Assembly: GCA_944390115.1 (NCBI GenBank)
Contig: CALXOW010000027.1
Coordinates: 1 to 40,457 of the forward strand
DNA: 40,457 bases
Reading direction: 5' to 3'
Origin: an uncultured Anaerobiospirillum sp.
GTDB lineage: Bacteria > Pseudomonadota > Gammaproteobacteria > Enterobacterales > Succinivibrionaceae
Below the pieces are notes generated by a model. That model saw only the letters and a list, made by a program, of their open reading frames with translations. It had not been told where the DNA came from and searched no databases. The first letter of the stretch is position 1. Every line of letters begins with the position of its first letter. Below are positions 16,236 to 25,723 of the stretch, piece by piece. The position numbers and the translations under genes were made by a program.

Positions 16236-17786
16236 TTAGTCGGTGTACTGCGGATCTTGCCCGTGGGCCGAGTTGAGCGAGCCCTCAACAAAGGATGGCA
16301 GGTTCTCTTGAGCCTTGTGGGCGGCCTCAATCTCGCGCTGTAAGGCCTCGGCCTCAGCCCGCTCTTGCTCGGCTAGAGCTTGCTGAGCGCGCTGCTCTTC
16401 CTCGTAGAGTGCCTCTTCGGCTGGATCGGCGGCCTTAACCGCAATATTGTTTAGGGTCAGGTCCTTGCCGTGTAAGCGCAGCGTCGTCTGGTACTCGTTG
16501 CCAATAAGATTGATTTGACCCGCTTGCACCGCTTCCTTGAGCGCCTCACTGTAGTTGGCTGCTGCCAGCTCATCGACTAAGAGCTTGTCGGCCTTGATCT
16601 GGTACTCACTGTCGAGCTTGCTTAAGCGCGGACGGCTGCCGCTTTGATCAAAGGCGATCTCCGATTGACCCGAGATGCTGAAGTTCTTGCCATTGTGGCT
16701 GTAACCGAACTCTTCTAACACGATCGTGATAGTGTCGGTGAAACCGCGCATCAGCTCGGCAAAGGCCTTCTTGGTGTCAAAGGTCTCGCTGGCGTTCTGC
16801 AAGATATTTCTGCTGGCATCGTAGAGGCGCGGAATCGAGATGCGGGCTAACTCGCCCTTTAACTTGAAGTCGTCAAAACGATAGAACGGCTGCTCGACGT
16901 CGTACTGGATGTATGGGAAGGCAAAAGCGTAGTTACCGCTGTTGTCAAAGAACATCTTGTACATGCCATTCTCGTCCGGCTCCCCTAAGGTCAGGGCAAA
17001 TGAGACATTGTTGAAAGAAATGGCCTCTTGCAAGCTTGGGTCACGCACCTCTTCGTTCGGACCAAAGCCAATGGCGTAGATCGTCGAGAACTTGAAGTCT
17101 AAGTTCTGTAAGTTGACCACCAAACTCTCAAAGTGTGGCTTGCGGTCGACAATGCGCGGCAGGAACTTGACGCTTAAACCCAGTAAATCCAAGCGGTAAT
17201 TTGGCTTGTTGTTGTAGCGCAGCGCGCCCTCGCAGACCACACCGGCCGAGTTTAAGGCCAGGTCGACATCTTCAGTTGAGGTGGCAGTAAAGGTGAGTGC
17301 ATTTTGGCCAAACTTGCACAGACCCTGCTCAAGCGGCAGCATAAAGGACTCACTTCTTAAGGTACCCTCAAGCTTAGGGGTGACCGCTGTGGCCTTAAAA
17401 GCGCCATTAAAGGCGATGGGATCGACCTTGAACTTGCTAAAGATCTCTTCTAAATTGCCCACGCCTGAGACGCTGTGCAGCGCACCTGAAACCTTGAGGG
17501 GGCCAAAGAGCACCTCAAGATCGACCGCGCCTGAGATCGAAGCTACCCCCAAGGAATTGCCCGCTTTGAGCGGCAGCTCGTAATAAAGGCGGCCCTGACG
17601 CTTAGTAAAGGAGGAGTCAGTGGGCTCATAGCTAAGCTGCACTCCTGGAATTTTGCGCTCCACCCGCGTTAAGGCCGAGTCTAACTTGTGGTCAAAAAGA
17701 TAGGTGGCAACCTTAATTTGGCCCACTAACAAAATTGAGCAGATGGCCAGCAAGATGAGCACACCAAGGGCAACCTTCTTGATCAC
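16236..17786 (-). CDS. DUF945 (YdgA-like) inner-membrane/periplasmic protein
   Basis: This 516-residue protein has an N-terminal membrane anchor (VALGVLILLAICSILLVG) and a long beta-rich body (KLDSALTRVERKIPGVQLSYEP..., SISGAVDLEVLFGPLKVSGALHSV) typical of DUF945/YdgA. The family's usual length is about 500. Residues about 440-500 form a Glu/Ala/Gln-rich coiled coil (EEALYEEEQRAQQALAEQ) absent, as far as I recall, from YdgA. The start is GTG at 17786, six bases after AGGAG; the TTG two codons earlier abuts the Shine-Dalgarno. It begins 14 bases after the tyrA stop and is probably co-transcribed with it. The function of the family is not well established. Confidence 0.75.
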   Translation of the reverse strand: MIKKVALGVLILLAICSILLVGQIKVATYLFDHKLDSALTRVERKIPGVQLSYEPTDSSFTKRQGRLYYELPLKAGNSLGVASISGAVDLEVLFGPLKVSGALHSVSGVGNLEEIFSKFKVDPIAFNGAFKATAVTPKLEGTLRSESFMLPLEQGLCKFGQNALTFTATSTEDVDLALNSAGVVCEGALRYNNKPNYRLDLLGLSVKFLPRIVDRKPHFESLVVNLQNLDFKFSTIYAIGFGPNEEVRDPSLQEAISFNNVSFALTLGEPDENGMYKMFFDNSGNYAFAFPYIQYDVEQPFYRFDDFKLKGELARISIPRLYDASRNILQNASETFDTKKAFAELMRGFTDTITIVLEEFGYSHNGKNFSISGQSEIAFDQSGSRPRLSKLDSEYQIKADKLLVDELAAANYSEALKEAVQAGQINLIGNEYQTTLRLHGKDLTLNNIAVKAADPAEEALYEEEQRAQQALAEQERAEAEALQREIEAAHKAQENLPSFVEGSLNSAHGQDPQYTD

Positions 17787-17800
17787 TTTCAACTCCTAAG

Positions 17801-19249
17801 CTATTTGAGACTACCTTTCGTGTGCTGCTGCACCGCATCGACCGGATAGGTATCTTGAACTAAAGCTAAAATCTCTGAGCTTTCTTGTAAAAACTTGCGG
17901 GCGAACTTGCCAAAGAACGTCGTGGTGTCCTCAAAGTCCGCAATAAAAGCGTCTTTATCACCGCGCTGTAAGGTCGCAAGAGCGCGCCCCGCGCAGTCCA
18001 CGTACTTGGCAATCAGCTCCAGGTTTGAGCAAGACGCGCTAATAATATCACAGTACAAATGCGGATCTTGAGCAAATAAGCGCCCGACCATCATGAGCTC
18101 GAGGTGATATATCGGCGAGCTTAACACCAACAAGCGCTCGATAAACGGGCTCTCTTGCTCGCGCGCGGCACTAACAGGCGCTTTGTTAGGCGCAGTGTTG
18201 TTGGGCTCGTTGCCTGATGCTGTGCTTGGTGCGGTACCCTGCATGTTGCCTTGCGGCATTAGGTGGCCAAAGGCCTCACGCAAGAAGTTGCCGTAGCTGA
18301 TAGTGGTGAAGTGACGCAGCGCCTGAATCACACGCATCGCCTCGTCGTGCTCGGCGCCGCTGCATGGCACCACGTAGGCGCCCAAAAGCTGGAATTGCTC
18401 ACCAATAAAGGCGGTACGCTCGGGATATCGGCCATTGACCGTGACCACCACCTGCTTGACCAAGGAAAAGGTGTCAGGACCAAACATCGGGTGCAGACCA
18501 CAGACTGGACCTGGGTGGCAGGCCAGCATCTTGTTGACCGGACGCTCCTTGATCGAAGTGAAGTCCGATAAAATGCAGTCAGGGCGAATCAGCGGCGCTA
18601 CTTGCTCGATCACGGCGTCAGTCACGGCAATCGGCACCGAGATCATGACCCAGTCAGCTGCGTTAAGGCGCACGGCCGCACGCGACTTGGTGATATCCGT
18701 GACTTCGTTGCCGCTCTCATCGCAACGATAGTCCTCAACCTCCACGATTGACACCACGTAGCCTGCGCCGGTGAGATAGCGCTCAAAGAAGCGGCCCATA
18801 CCGCCGCGACCACCGACGATGCAGACGCGGCAGCGCTCATCGTTGCCATAGCGCGCCTGGTGCTCCGGGCTTGGGACAAAATGAGCTTGGCGATAGGCGC
18901 CGGAGCCCTTTTGCACATAGGAGTGACGCAAGATGCGGCGCTGCAAGTCCTGCATCAGATGCGGCGGCAACATGTACTTGCGCTCAAGCGCGGCACCATG
19001 GTCTAAGATCGCATGCTCGCGCACGCTCGAGACTGCGCCCTCACCCGAGTCGCGTTTTAAGTCAGCTGCCTTTTTGACCAAGGCAAGACGCTGCTGCAAT
19101 AAGGCTGCGATCTGATCATCAAGCGCATCAATTTCAGCGCGCACCTCACTTAAGGTTGACGCACCGGTGGCAGGCGCACCAATTGATGCACCGGCAGCTG
19201 GGGCGAGGGCGGGCGCACTGAGCGCTGGAGCGGAGGGCTCTTGAGCCAT
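17801..19249 (-). CDS. tyrA: Bifunctional chorismate mutase / prephenate dehydrogenase
   Basis: This 482-residue TyrA carries an AroQ chorismate mutase domain (about 33-115, with [21 protein letters not shown]) that turns chorismate into prephenate. An NAD-dependent prephenate dehydrogenase domain follows: the nucleotide loop [10 protein letters not shown] at 144-153, the ISVPI strand at 203-207 and the GLHPMFGPD motif at 251-259. Together they make 4-hydroxyphenylpyruvate for tyrosine synthesis in the cytoplasm. The enteric protein is about 373 residues. The extra length is an Ala/Pro-rich N-terminal tail (1-32) and a Thr/Ala/Asn/Pro-rich insert at about 332-366 within the C-terminal helical domain. 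The start has only a weak GGGAAA upstream. It is followed directly by the DUF945 gene. Confidence 0.92.
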   Translation of the reverse strand: MAQEPSAPALSAPALAPAAGASIGAPATGASTLSEVRAEIDALDDQIAALLQQRLALVKKAADLKRDSGEGAVSSVREHAILDHGAALERKYMLPPHLMQDLQRRILRHSYVQKGSGAYRQAHFVPSPEHQARYGNDERCRVCIVGGRGGMGRFFERYLTGAGYVVSIVEVEDYRCDESGNEVTDITKSRAAVRLNAADWVMISVPIAVTDAVIEQVAPLIRPDCILSDFTSIKERPVNKMLACHPGPVCGLHPMFGPDTFSLVKQVVVTVNGRYPERTAFIGEQFQLLGAYVVPCSGAEHDEAMRVIQALRHFTTISYGNFLREAFGHLMPQGNMQGTAPSTASGNEPNNTAPNKAPVSAAREQESPFIERLLVLSSPIYHLELMMVGRLFAQDPHLYCDIISASCSNLELIAKYVDCAGRALATLQRGDKDAFIADFEDTTTFFGKFARKFLQESSEILALVQDTYPVDAVQQHTKGSLK

Positions 19250-19272
19250 ATTATTTTTTTCCCAATAGACTA

Positions 19273-19297
19273 AAGCCCAAGGGCAGGCCTTGGGCTT
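19273..19297 (-). terminator. Hairpin terminator after mlaA
   Basis: AAGCCCAAGG (19273-19282) pairs perfectly with CCTTGGGCTT (19288-19297) over a 5-base loop, between the mlaA stop and the tyrA start. Read on the minus strand it is followed by TAGTCTATT, a weak T-rich tail. Confidence 0.6.
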
Positions 19298-19325
19298 GGC
19301 TGATATTCGCTTGCGTTAGCTGGGG

Positions 19326-20144
19326 TTAACCGTCGATTTCATCGAGCAAGGCTTCATCAAAATCGTCCTCAGCTTCGACTTCGCCTTCGGCCACCGGATT
19401 GATGGCATTCTCGTCATACATCAAGAAGACGTCACGCGTCTGGATGTACGGATCTAAGGCATTGTCGACTACCGCCTCTTGCGGCACTAACTGGGCCCGG
19501 TTGTGAATACCGCTGACCGCCCAGTGGGCTATAGTAATCGGCCACGATACCGAGAAATAAGGCAGACCGTCGATAGTGGCACCGTGAATGTCACGCGCGG
19601 TGGTCGGACCATAGGCAGGAACCATGATAAATGGACCCTGCTCCATTCCGGCCTTGCCTAAGACCACATCCATCGGCATCGGACTGTGGGTCAGGCCAAT
19701 CTGCGTGGCCACATCAAAGAAGCCGATCAAGCCAATGGTACTGTTTACCACCAAACGCCCCAAGGAATAGAGCGAGCCATCAACATTACCCACTAACAGA
19801 TTGTTCGGGATATTGTTGACCTCATCGAGGTTGCTTAAGAAATGCCCCATGCTGTCTTGGAAGCCGCGCGGCAGCTTAGCGTAGCCATGGGCGACCGGAC
19901 GCAAGAGATAGCGGTCAAAGATATCGTAGTTTAAGTACCACATGGCGCGGTTGCCAGGCTCAAGCGTATCGATGGCATTACCTGCCAAGATGCTAAAGCC
20001 ATAGCTATAGTCAGCTTGCGCCGAAGTTTCACTTAACTGACGCGGCATCATCGGATTGTAGCTGCCGTGTGCTGCCCAAGCCGCACTACTACCGACCAGT
20101 GCTAGGGCCAGCGTCAGCGCCTTGCCAGTCTGTCCAAATGCCAT
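19326..20144 (-). CDS. mlaA: MlaA/VacJ-like outer-membrane lipid-asymmetry protein
   Basis: This 272-residue protein matches MlaA: DTLEPGNRAMWYLNYDIFDRYLLRPVAHGY near the N-terminus, FLSNLDEVNNIPNNLL, then GPFIMVPAYGPTTARD. MlaA removes phospholipids from the outer leaflet of the outer membrane and passes them to MlaC. The start is ATG 20144, with GGGAGAG upstream; a GTG at 20159 overlaps that signal. The signal peptide (ALTLALALVGSSAAWA-A) looks like a signal-peptidase-I type: there is no cysteine where a lipobox would be, although classical MlaA is a lipoprotein. The C-terminus is very acidic (EGEVEAEDDFDEALLDEIDG). No other mla genes are in the window. Confidence 0.85.
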   Translation of the reverse strand: MAFGQTGKALTLALALVGSSAAWAAHGSYNPMMPRQLSETSAQADYSYGFSILAGNAIDTLEPGNRAMWYLNYDIFDRYLLRPVAHGYAKLPRGFQDSMGHFLSNLDEVNNIPNNLLVGNVDGSLYSLGRLVVNSTIGLIGFFDVATQIGLTHSPMPMDVVLGKAGMEQGPFIMVPAYGPTTARDIHGATIDGLPYFSVSWPITIAHWAVSGIHNRAQLVPQEAVVDNALDPYIQTRDVFLMYDENAINPVAEGEVEAEDDFDEALLDEIDG

Positions 20145-20191
20145 GTGTATCTCTCCCACAAGTCAAGCGATGGGGGCTCCCCCTTGGGGCT

Positions 20192-20200
20192 ATTGTAGCA
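20192..20200 (-). promoter_or_regulatory. Extended -10 promoter of mlaA
   Basis: On the minus strand TGCTACAAT (20200-20192) is an extended -10 with a 5/6 match to TATAAT. No good -35 is visible. It sits 48 bases before the mlaA start, downstream of the jetC hairpin. Confidence 0.45.
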
Positions 20201-20224
20201 AGGGCCAGCGCCCCCCGGCTGATG

Positions 20225-20254
20225 TGCCCCAATCATGACCGATAGCTTGGGGCA
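20225..20254 (-). terminator. Hairpin after jetC
   Basis: TGCCCCAA (20225-20232) pairs perfectly with TTGGGGCA (20247-20254) across a 14-base loop, 27 bases after the jetC stop. No T-run follows on the minus strand, so termination efficiency is uncertain. Confidence 0.45.
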
Positions 20255-20280
20255 GCGCCAGTCAAAACTTGCCTTGCTGT

Positions 20281-23200
20281 CTATTCCTCATCGTCCTCGA
20301 TAATGAGCATGTCCTCCAGCGAGTGCGCATAGTGCGGCTCCTCTTGGGCCTTATTAAGCGCCTTCTTGGACTTCTTCACGGGCTCGCTCTTCGGTGCCGT
20401 GCCCTTTAAGGCAGCGGCCACCTCCGGCTCCAGGCCCGCAAAGTCGGTCGAAGCCCCATGGTCTTGGCTTACAGCAACGACTTGGTCTTGCGGCTCCCCG
20501 CTAAAGAGCGAACCTAAGAAGTCGAGCTTGGATAAGGCCTCATCGGTGCGCTGCTGTTGTAGCTGCCGACGCTCCTCTTGCTGCTTCTTGATGAACTCTT
20601 CGGCGCTGTAGTAATTGCCCGACTCGTCCTTGATGCCCTCTAAGAACAGCCCGGCCTGCTCCAAGGTCTCCTTTGGTGCCTCTTGAGCCTCAGCGTCCTG
20701 CTTCTTCACGGCAGGTTTCGCAGTCTTAGCCTCGGGCTGCTCCGTGAGGTCATTGACCTCAGCTACTTCATTGACCTCTGCTACTTCGTTGACCTCTGCT
20801 ACTTCGTTGTCCTCTGCTACTTCGTTGACCTCAACTTTTTCTGGGTCCTCAATCCCAAGGTTGCCCTTGGCACTATTGACACCCACGACCGGGCCTGCGA
20901 ATTTGTCTTGCTCGGAATAGATGCGTTGGTCTAACTTTGAGATCAACTCACCGGCCTTCTCAGAGCTCATGCCAGTGCGTGAGCCTAAGGCGTTCTTGGC
21001 GATCTGCTCTTTGAGCTTACGCTTTAAGATGTAGTCAATCAGATCGTAGTTGACCACGGTCGACTCGTGACTGTTCTCGTCACGATAGACAAAGGCAACG
21101 TGGTTGACGTACTTCTCGATGATATCGAGCTTCTGCATTGGCGTGGCCACCAGAAGCTGCAAATTAAAGCGGCTAAAGAGGGTTAAGGCATAGTCGACCG
21201 ACTGCGGCGAACCACGACCGAACGCCTCGTCGATGATGACAAAGCGATAAGAACGATCGGCAAAGGCAAAGCTTGGGATAGCACCGTTTACCTGGCCCTC
21301 ACCGGTGAGCGCAGCTTCAGCGGCAGCACTGTCCTCGCTTACGGCCTTGGACTTGGAGCGGTACTGGTAAGCAAGCGACGAAGCTAATACCGTGTAGGCC
21401 AGCTTCTCCTTTTGACCACCGGACTTACCACCCGAATCCTCGTAGTAATCAACTTGGCTGTCGTCTTGACGCGAGTGCTCGGAGGCCGAGAAATCGTACC
21501 ATTGCTTGACGTCAATCACCTTGCGACGCCAGCGTCCATCGATGTCCGCGCCGTTGACCTCGCCCTTGAAGCGGTCAATTAAGGCCTTAACCTCATGGAA
21601 CTTGCGATCGGCTTCTTCAAGGCTCCACTCGGTATCGAGCATATTGGAAGTGCAAGCGCGCAGGTCTTGACGGAACTGCTTGATCTCAAGATCTGGGCTT
21701 TCGGTCGCCAGCATCTGGATATAGTGATCCGGATTGAAGTCGACCTCACGCATTATGACGTTGATGTCACTGATACGCTCCTTGATCTTGCGGCTTTGAG
21801 CCAATAATGCGGCGTTGAGACTGCCTAATTGCTCGATCGTCTCACGGTTTAACTTCTCCTTGAAGGCCTCGACAAAGCGCGGCAAGTCATCTTGCTTGAG
21901 CTTATCTAAGAAGGTCTTGAAATCCTCCCAGGCGGCCGCGTGGGATGGATCGAGGTTGCGTGCCGCCACCACAAAAGTCTGGGTGAAGGTGCTTTGCATA
22001 TTCACCAGCTCTTGCGACAAGGTCGACTCTTGCTCCTTGAGACGCATGATTTCATGCTTCAAGCGCGTCGTGACCTCATCGATCAAGCGGCCAATCTTAT
22101 CGGCCGTGACCTGGTCAAAGTGCAGAATGGTGCGGGCTTGCTCGACCAAACCTTCGATTGCAACGATAACATCAGGCGAGAGGTACTGGACCGACTCACT
22201 TAACTGGACATTGAGCTCGTAATCCGAGCGAATCGCCTCAATGCGCCCCTTGACCTCGCCTAACTCGCTTAAGAAGTTATCACAGCGCTGGCGGTAGATC
22301 TTGTGGTCGCGCTCCAATTCCTCTAAGCGCTTGTTTAAGGCCTCGAAGATATTATCCGAGCGCTTTAACTCCTCGAACTCAGCATTGAGCTTTTCGATCT
22401 CGGCATCCTTGGAGCGATAGTCGATCGAGTTGTAGGACTTAAAGTCGAGCAGGCGGTCGATAATGCTCAAATTGTTGTTAGCCTGGGAACGGCTTAACTT
22501 CAAGGTCTTGATGCCTTCCTCAATTTGGGCAATCTTCAAGCGCTGCTTGCTTTGCTCTTGGTGTAACAGGCTGATCTTCTCAGCATTGGTCCAACCTAAG
22601 ATGTAGTCACGGCCGCTATTGCTGGCGCGATCATCCTTTTCGTTCTGTCCACCGCGCTTGCACAGGCCCGATGGCATCAGCGCATACTTCTCTTGGCGGT
22701 ACTCGGCCTGATCGTCGGTGCACACGAAGTTGAACTGACGCTCTAAGCGCTGCTTTAAGTATGGATAGAAGACCTTATCCTGCTTGATCTCCAGCTTACG
22801 TGGCAGGCTGTTAGAGCCTACGACCGGACGGTTAAAGGAGCCCAGCTGCGAGGTCATGGCCATGCCCATCGAGCCCATGGAGCCGTCAAAGTCCGACTCC
22901 TTGATGCGGTAGAACACGAGACGCATGCCCAGATTGTGAGTGTGCACGTAGTTGACCACATCGCGGTAGTACTCTTCGGGTACGAGCAAGGACAGACCAA
23001 AGCCGTGCAGCACCTTTTCAATGGCGCTCTCCCACACCGCCTTTTCCTCAGCCTTGACCTGCAAGAGCTCGCCCACGAACGGCAGATCGCTCTCCTTGCA
23101 GCCAATCGCGGCGCACAGATCGGCGCGCACGAAGATATGGCGGCTTGGAATATTGCTCTTGCGGCGGCTTAAGGACTCCAGCTCCGAGCTGATATCGTTT

Positions 23201-24774
23201 AACTTATCGCTCTCGTTGCGCAACTCCACATTGCGCTTGGCAATATCATCATCGTAGTGCTCTTGGCTGGCGCGATACTGCTCTTGCAGCTTAAGAAGCT
23301 TAGTACCAACGCGCGCAAAGTCCCCGGCATTCTCAACCGGCTCAATATTGATATTGCTAAGAAAACGCGAGTACTGGGTGTACACGGTGTAGAGCTGCTC
23401 ACGTTCCTTTTGGGCGGTGCGAATGCTCTGCAATAAGAGGTCACGGCGGTTACCGCCATGGGCGACGAGCTCATCACGGGTGGCGAGGATCTGAGTATTG
23501 ATCTCCTCCATCTTGTTCTTGAGCTGCTCGCTCTCGAGCTCCACCTGCTCTTTGCGCGCTAAGTTTTCGTCGAGCTCGACCTTCAAGAGCTCGCTCTTCT
23601 TCTTATAGAGCAGAGGACCGGCGCCATCTTGGCAGCGGGTTAAGAAGTTGATGCGGCTTTGTACCGTCTTATACTCTTCACCCTTGGTGCAAATCGGCTC
23701 TAAGGCCAGCACTTGCTGCCGTGCTTCCTCGACGCTCTTATAGGAGGCGTCTAAGTCATTGAAGCGATCGATTAAGGAATCGACTAACTCCTCGCCATTG
23801 AAGTCCTCGAGCATCTGCTTGCGCACGAAGTCGGAGATATTGGCAATCGACTTCATGGAAATGGTCTTATAGAACAGATCTAAGACCTTGGTGCCCTCGA
23901 TGCCAAAGAGGCGCTGCATCTGGCGATAGTAGTCAGAGAATTGATCGTAACGCTCACAGCCCAGCTTACGCAGCTTTTGTCCCAGCTCGCGAATATCCTT
24001 AACCGGCAGCACGTCTTGCTGCAAGTTGAAGTCGCGACTTGAGATAAAGTAGTAGCGATTAGGTGCAGTCTTAGGCTTCATCATGACCATGCATTGCACC
24101 AGCACCACATACTCATTGAGCTTGCGGTTGTAGAAGGAGGCCATGATGATCGACAGAACGGCCTTATCCTTAGAGCGCAGGCCCAGCTCAGTCTTAATAC
24201 CCGAGCTATTGTCGTTCTTGTACAAGCCAAGCACATAGCTGGCAAGATTACGCTCGCCCTTTTCTGCGCCCGCTGCCTGATTGAACACCACCTTCTTGAT
24301 GTCGTACAAAAGCACGGTGATGGCGTCGATAATCGAGGACTTGCCCGCGCCGTTATCGCCGGTCATGAGCACGTTTTGGCCGCCAAAGTAAACCGACTTG
24401 ACGCTATTATGGAAGCTACCCCAGTTGTAAACGTCGACGCGCTCTAAGCGGAAGCCATCGTGGTTGAACTCACGCTGGGCAAAGCGCTTGAGCTCTTCCT
24501 CAGACAGAGTCATGACGTTCTGACCTTCGGCCAGCTCCACTAAGCTGGTCGCAGCCGACTCACCTTCAGGGTTAATCATGGACTCTAAATTGTGCTCGAG
24601 CGACAGCACCGTCTCCGGCGTGGCATCAGGGGTATCAGGGTGCGGCGCGACCGTAGGCTGAGCCTTGAGCGGCTCAACCGAATTTTCGCCTGCTTGCAGT
24701 TCAGCTTCAGCCTGACGAGTTAAGGCGTCGGCTTCGTTGTCACTTGCGCGCAAATCGTCTTGGATATCGGACAT
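20281..24774 (-). CDS. jetC: JetC/MksB-like SMC ATPase
   Basis: This 1497-residue SMC/MukB-like ATPase has Walker A GDNGAGKSS at 139-147, preceded by FRLERVDVYNWGSF (108-121). Two long coiled coils flank a central hinge-like region (PSRHIFVRADLCAAIGC onward). The ABC signature is in SGGKSGGQKEKLAYTVLAS, and Walker B is FVIIDEAFGRGSP. This is the ATPase of Wadjet JetABCD and of MksBEF condensins, which extrude DNA loops. The usual length is about 1,100-1,200. The excess is an acidic N-terminal tail (1-105) and a C-terminal tail of about 230 residues after the ATPase head. That tail has EVAEVN repeats, a Gln/Glu helix and an acidic end (MLIIEDDEE). GGAAGG precedes the ATG, 11 bases after jetB. 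Confidence 0.9.
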   Translation of the reverse strand: MSDIQDDLRASDNEADALTRQAEAELQAGENSVEPLKAQPTVAPHPDTPDATPETVLSLEHNLESMINPEGESAATSLVELAEGQNVMTLSEEELKRFAQREFNHDGFRLERVDVYNWGSFHNSVKSVYFGGQNVLMTGDNGAGKSSIIDAITVLLYDIKKVVFNQAAGAEKGERNLASYVLGLYKNDNSSGIKTELGLRSKDKAVLSIIMASFYNRKLNEYVVLVQCMVMMKPKTAPNRYYFISSRDFNLQQDVLPVKDIRELGQKLRKLGCERYDQFSDYYRQMQRLFGIEGTKVLDLFYKTISMKSIANISDFVRKQMLEDFNGEELVDSLIDRFNDLDASYKSVEEARQQVLALEPICTKGEEYKTVQSRINFLTRCQDGAGPLLYKKKSELLKVELDENLARKEQVELESEQLKNKMEEINTQILATRDELVAHGGNRRDLLLQSIRTAQKEREQLYTVYTQYSRFLSNINIEPVENAGDFARVGTKLLKLQEQYRASQEHYDDDIAKRNVELRNESDKLNDISSELESLSRRKSNIPSRHIFVRADLCAAIGCKESDLPFVGELLQVKAEEKAVWESAIEKVLHGFGLSLLVPEEYYRDVVNYVHTHNLGMRLVFYRIKESDFDGSMGSMGMAMTSQLGSFNRPVVGSNSLPRKLEIKQDKVFYPYLKQRLERQFNFVCTDDQAEYRQEKYALMPSGLCKRGGQNEKDDRASNSGRDYILGWTNAEKISLLHQEQSKQRLKIAQIEEGIKTLKLSRSQANNNLSIIDRLLDFKSYNSIDYRSKDAEIEKLNAEFEELKRSDNIFEALNKRLEELERDHKIYRQRCDNFLSELGEVKGRIEAIRSDYELNVQLSESVQYLSPDVIVAIEGLVEQARTILHFDQVTADKIGRLIDEVTTRLKHEIMRLKEQESTLSQELVNMQSTFTQTFVVAARNLDPSHAAAWEDFKTFLDKLKQDDLPRFVEAFKEKLNRETIEQLGSLNAALLAQSRKIKERISDINVIMREVDFNPDHYIQMLATESPDLEIKQFRQDLRACTSNMLDTEWSLEEADRKFHEVKALIDRFKGEVNGADIDGRWRRKVIDVKQWYDFSASEHSRQDDSQVDYYEDSGGKSGGQKEKLAYTVLASSLAYQYRSKSKAVSEDSAAAEAALTGEGQVNGAIPSFAFADRSYRFVIIDEAFGRGSPQSVDYALTLFSRFNLQLLVATPMQKLDIIEKYVNHVAFVYRDENSHESTVVNYDLIDYILKRKLKEQIAKNALGSRTGMSSEKAGELISKLDQRIYSEQDKFAGPVVGVNSAKGNLGIEDPEKVEVNEVAEDNEVAEVNEVAEVNEVAEVNDLTEQPEAKTAKPAVKKQDAEAQEAPKETLEQAGLFLEGIKDESGNYYSAEEFIKKQQEERRQLQQQRTDEALSKLDFLGSLFSGEPQDQVVAVSQDHGASTDFAGLEPEVAAALKGTAPKSEPVKKSKKALNKAQEEPHYAHSLEDMLIIEDDEE
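20753..20835. repeat. 18-bp tandem repeat (about 4.6 copies) in the jetC tail
   Basis: The unit TTGACCTCTGCTACTTCG starts at 20753, 20771, 20789 and 20807, with a partial copy from 20825. Two units are identical and the others differ at one or two bases. It encodes a hexapeptide repeat of Glu-Val-Ala-Glu-Val-Asn type. The in-frame unit makes it a likely variable-number repeat. Confidence 0.85.
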
Positions 24775-24785
24775 GCTAACCTTCC

Positions 24786-25703
24786 TTATTCGTCATCAGT
24801 TGAGCTTAACTTGTTCTTGGCGCGGCCGCCTTCCTTGATATGCTTGACGTAGCTTGCCAAGATCTCGTCGGCCTGCTTTAAGATTTCTGGGGTGACAATC
24901 ACACTGATAATGCGCTTGACCTCAATACGCTCCATATTGCGGTCAGCCTTCTTAGTCGAGCTAGCCGCCGCCGACTTGTTCTTGCCCAAAAGGCCCAAGC
25001 TGCACAGATTGTCGATCGCCTTATTGAGATTGTCGTCCAAGCGCTTGTCGTTATTGACGTTATGGACAAAGGTCTTGACCATGGTCAAGATCTCCGCGCG
25101 CTCGAGCACCAAGCGGCCAAATTGCCCCGAGAGCTCAAACTCGAGCAGGCGCTGGCGCAATAGGATTAAGACCATGCTGTCATAGAACGGCAGCGCACGC
25201 TTGGTTAAAAGCTGCGGTGGGCGTTGCCCCGCGTTTTGCGGCAGCTCTTCTTCGGTTAAGGAACGCACATAGGCGTAACCTGACTCATGATCGACCACCA
25301 AGCGTAAGAAGAGGCGGCGGCAAAATTCCTCGACCTCGCGCTCTTGGCGCACCAGCGACTCAAAGAGCTGCTTATCATCCTCACGGTCGATGTAGTTCTT
25401 AAGCAAGAACACCATCAAGGCGCCCGGCGGCACCAGCTTCATGCGGCTAGGCGCCGCCACAGGCTCCTCCGTGGCCTCAGCCATGCCCGCAACGCCTACC
25501 GCCACGTCATCGCCTAAGTCCGCAGCCATGTCATCGCCTAAGTCCTCGGCCGAGTCCGCAGCAACGTCATCGCCTAAGTCCGCAGCCGAGCCATCAGCTA
25601 AATCCTCAACGCTATCCTCGGCGCTCCAGCTTAAGGTCAGAGAGCTGGCACCATCAGAACTTAAGTCGTCTTGATTTTCGCGTTCATCGTCAAACAGTGA
25701 CAT
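24786..25703 (-). CDS. jetB: JetB/MksE-like DUF4194 protein
   Basis: This 305-residue protein has a DUF4194-type winged-helix body at about 92-290 ([28 protein letters not shown]..., [13 protein letters not shown]). That pattern identifies the kleisin-binding KITE subunit of JetABC/MksBEF complexes. Residues 1-85 are an acidic, low-complexity tail of Ala-Asp-Leu-Gly-Asp-Asp repeats not expected in the family, whose members run about 200-230 residues. The C-terminal Lys-rich end ([15 protein letters not shown]) is normal for a DNA-contacting region, though that is inference. The start has GGAG 8 bases upstream. It lies between jetA (20 bases) and jetC (11 bases), clearly in one operon. Confidence 0.88.
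   Translation of the reverse strand: MSLFDDERENQDDLSSDGASSLTLSWSAEDSVEDLADGSAADLGDDVAADSAEDLGDDMAADLGDDVAVGVAGMAEATEEPVAAPSRMKLVPPGALMVFLLKNYIDREDDKQLFESLVRQEREVEEFCRRLFLRLVVDHESGYAYVRSLTEEELPQNAGQRPPQLLTKRALPFYDSMVLILLRQRLLEFELSGQFGRLVLERAEILTMVKTFVHNVNNDKRLDDNLNKAIDNLCSLGLLGKNKSAAASSTKKADRNMERIEVKRIISVIVTPEILKQADEILASYVKHIKEGGRAKNKLSSTDDE
25504..25587. repeat. 24-bp repeats in the jetB N-terminal tail
   Basis: ACGTCATCGCCTAAGTCCGC begins the unit at 25504-25527 and again at 25564-25587; a variant lies at 25528-25551, with a 12-base half unit between. They encode the acidic Ala-Asp-Leu-Gly-Asp-Asp repeats. Confidence 0.8.
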
Positions 25704-25723
25704 CTTAGTACTCCAATTGGTGC

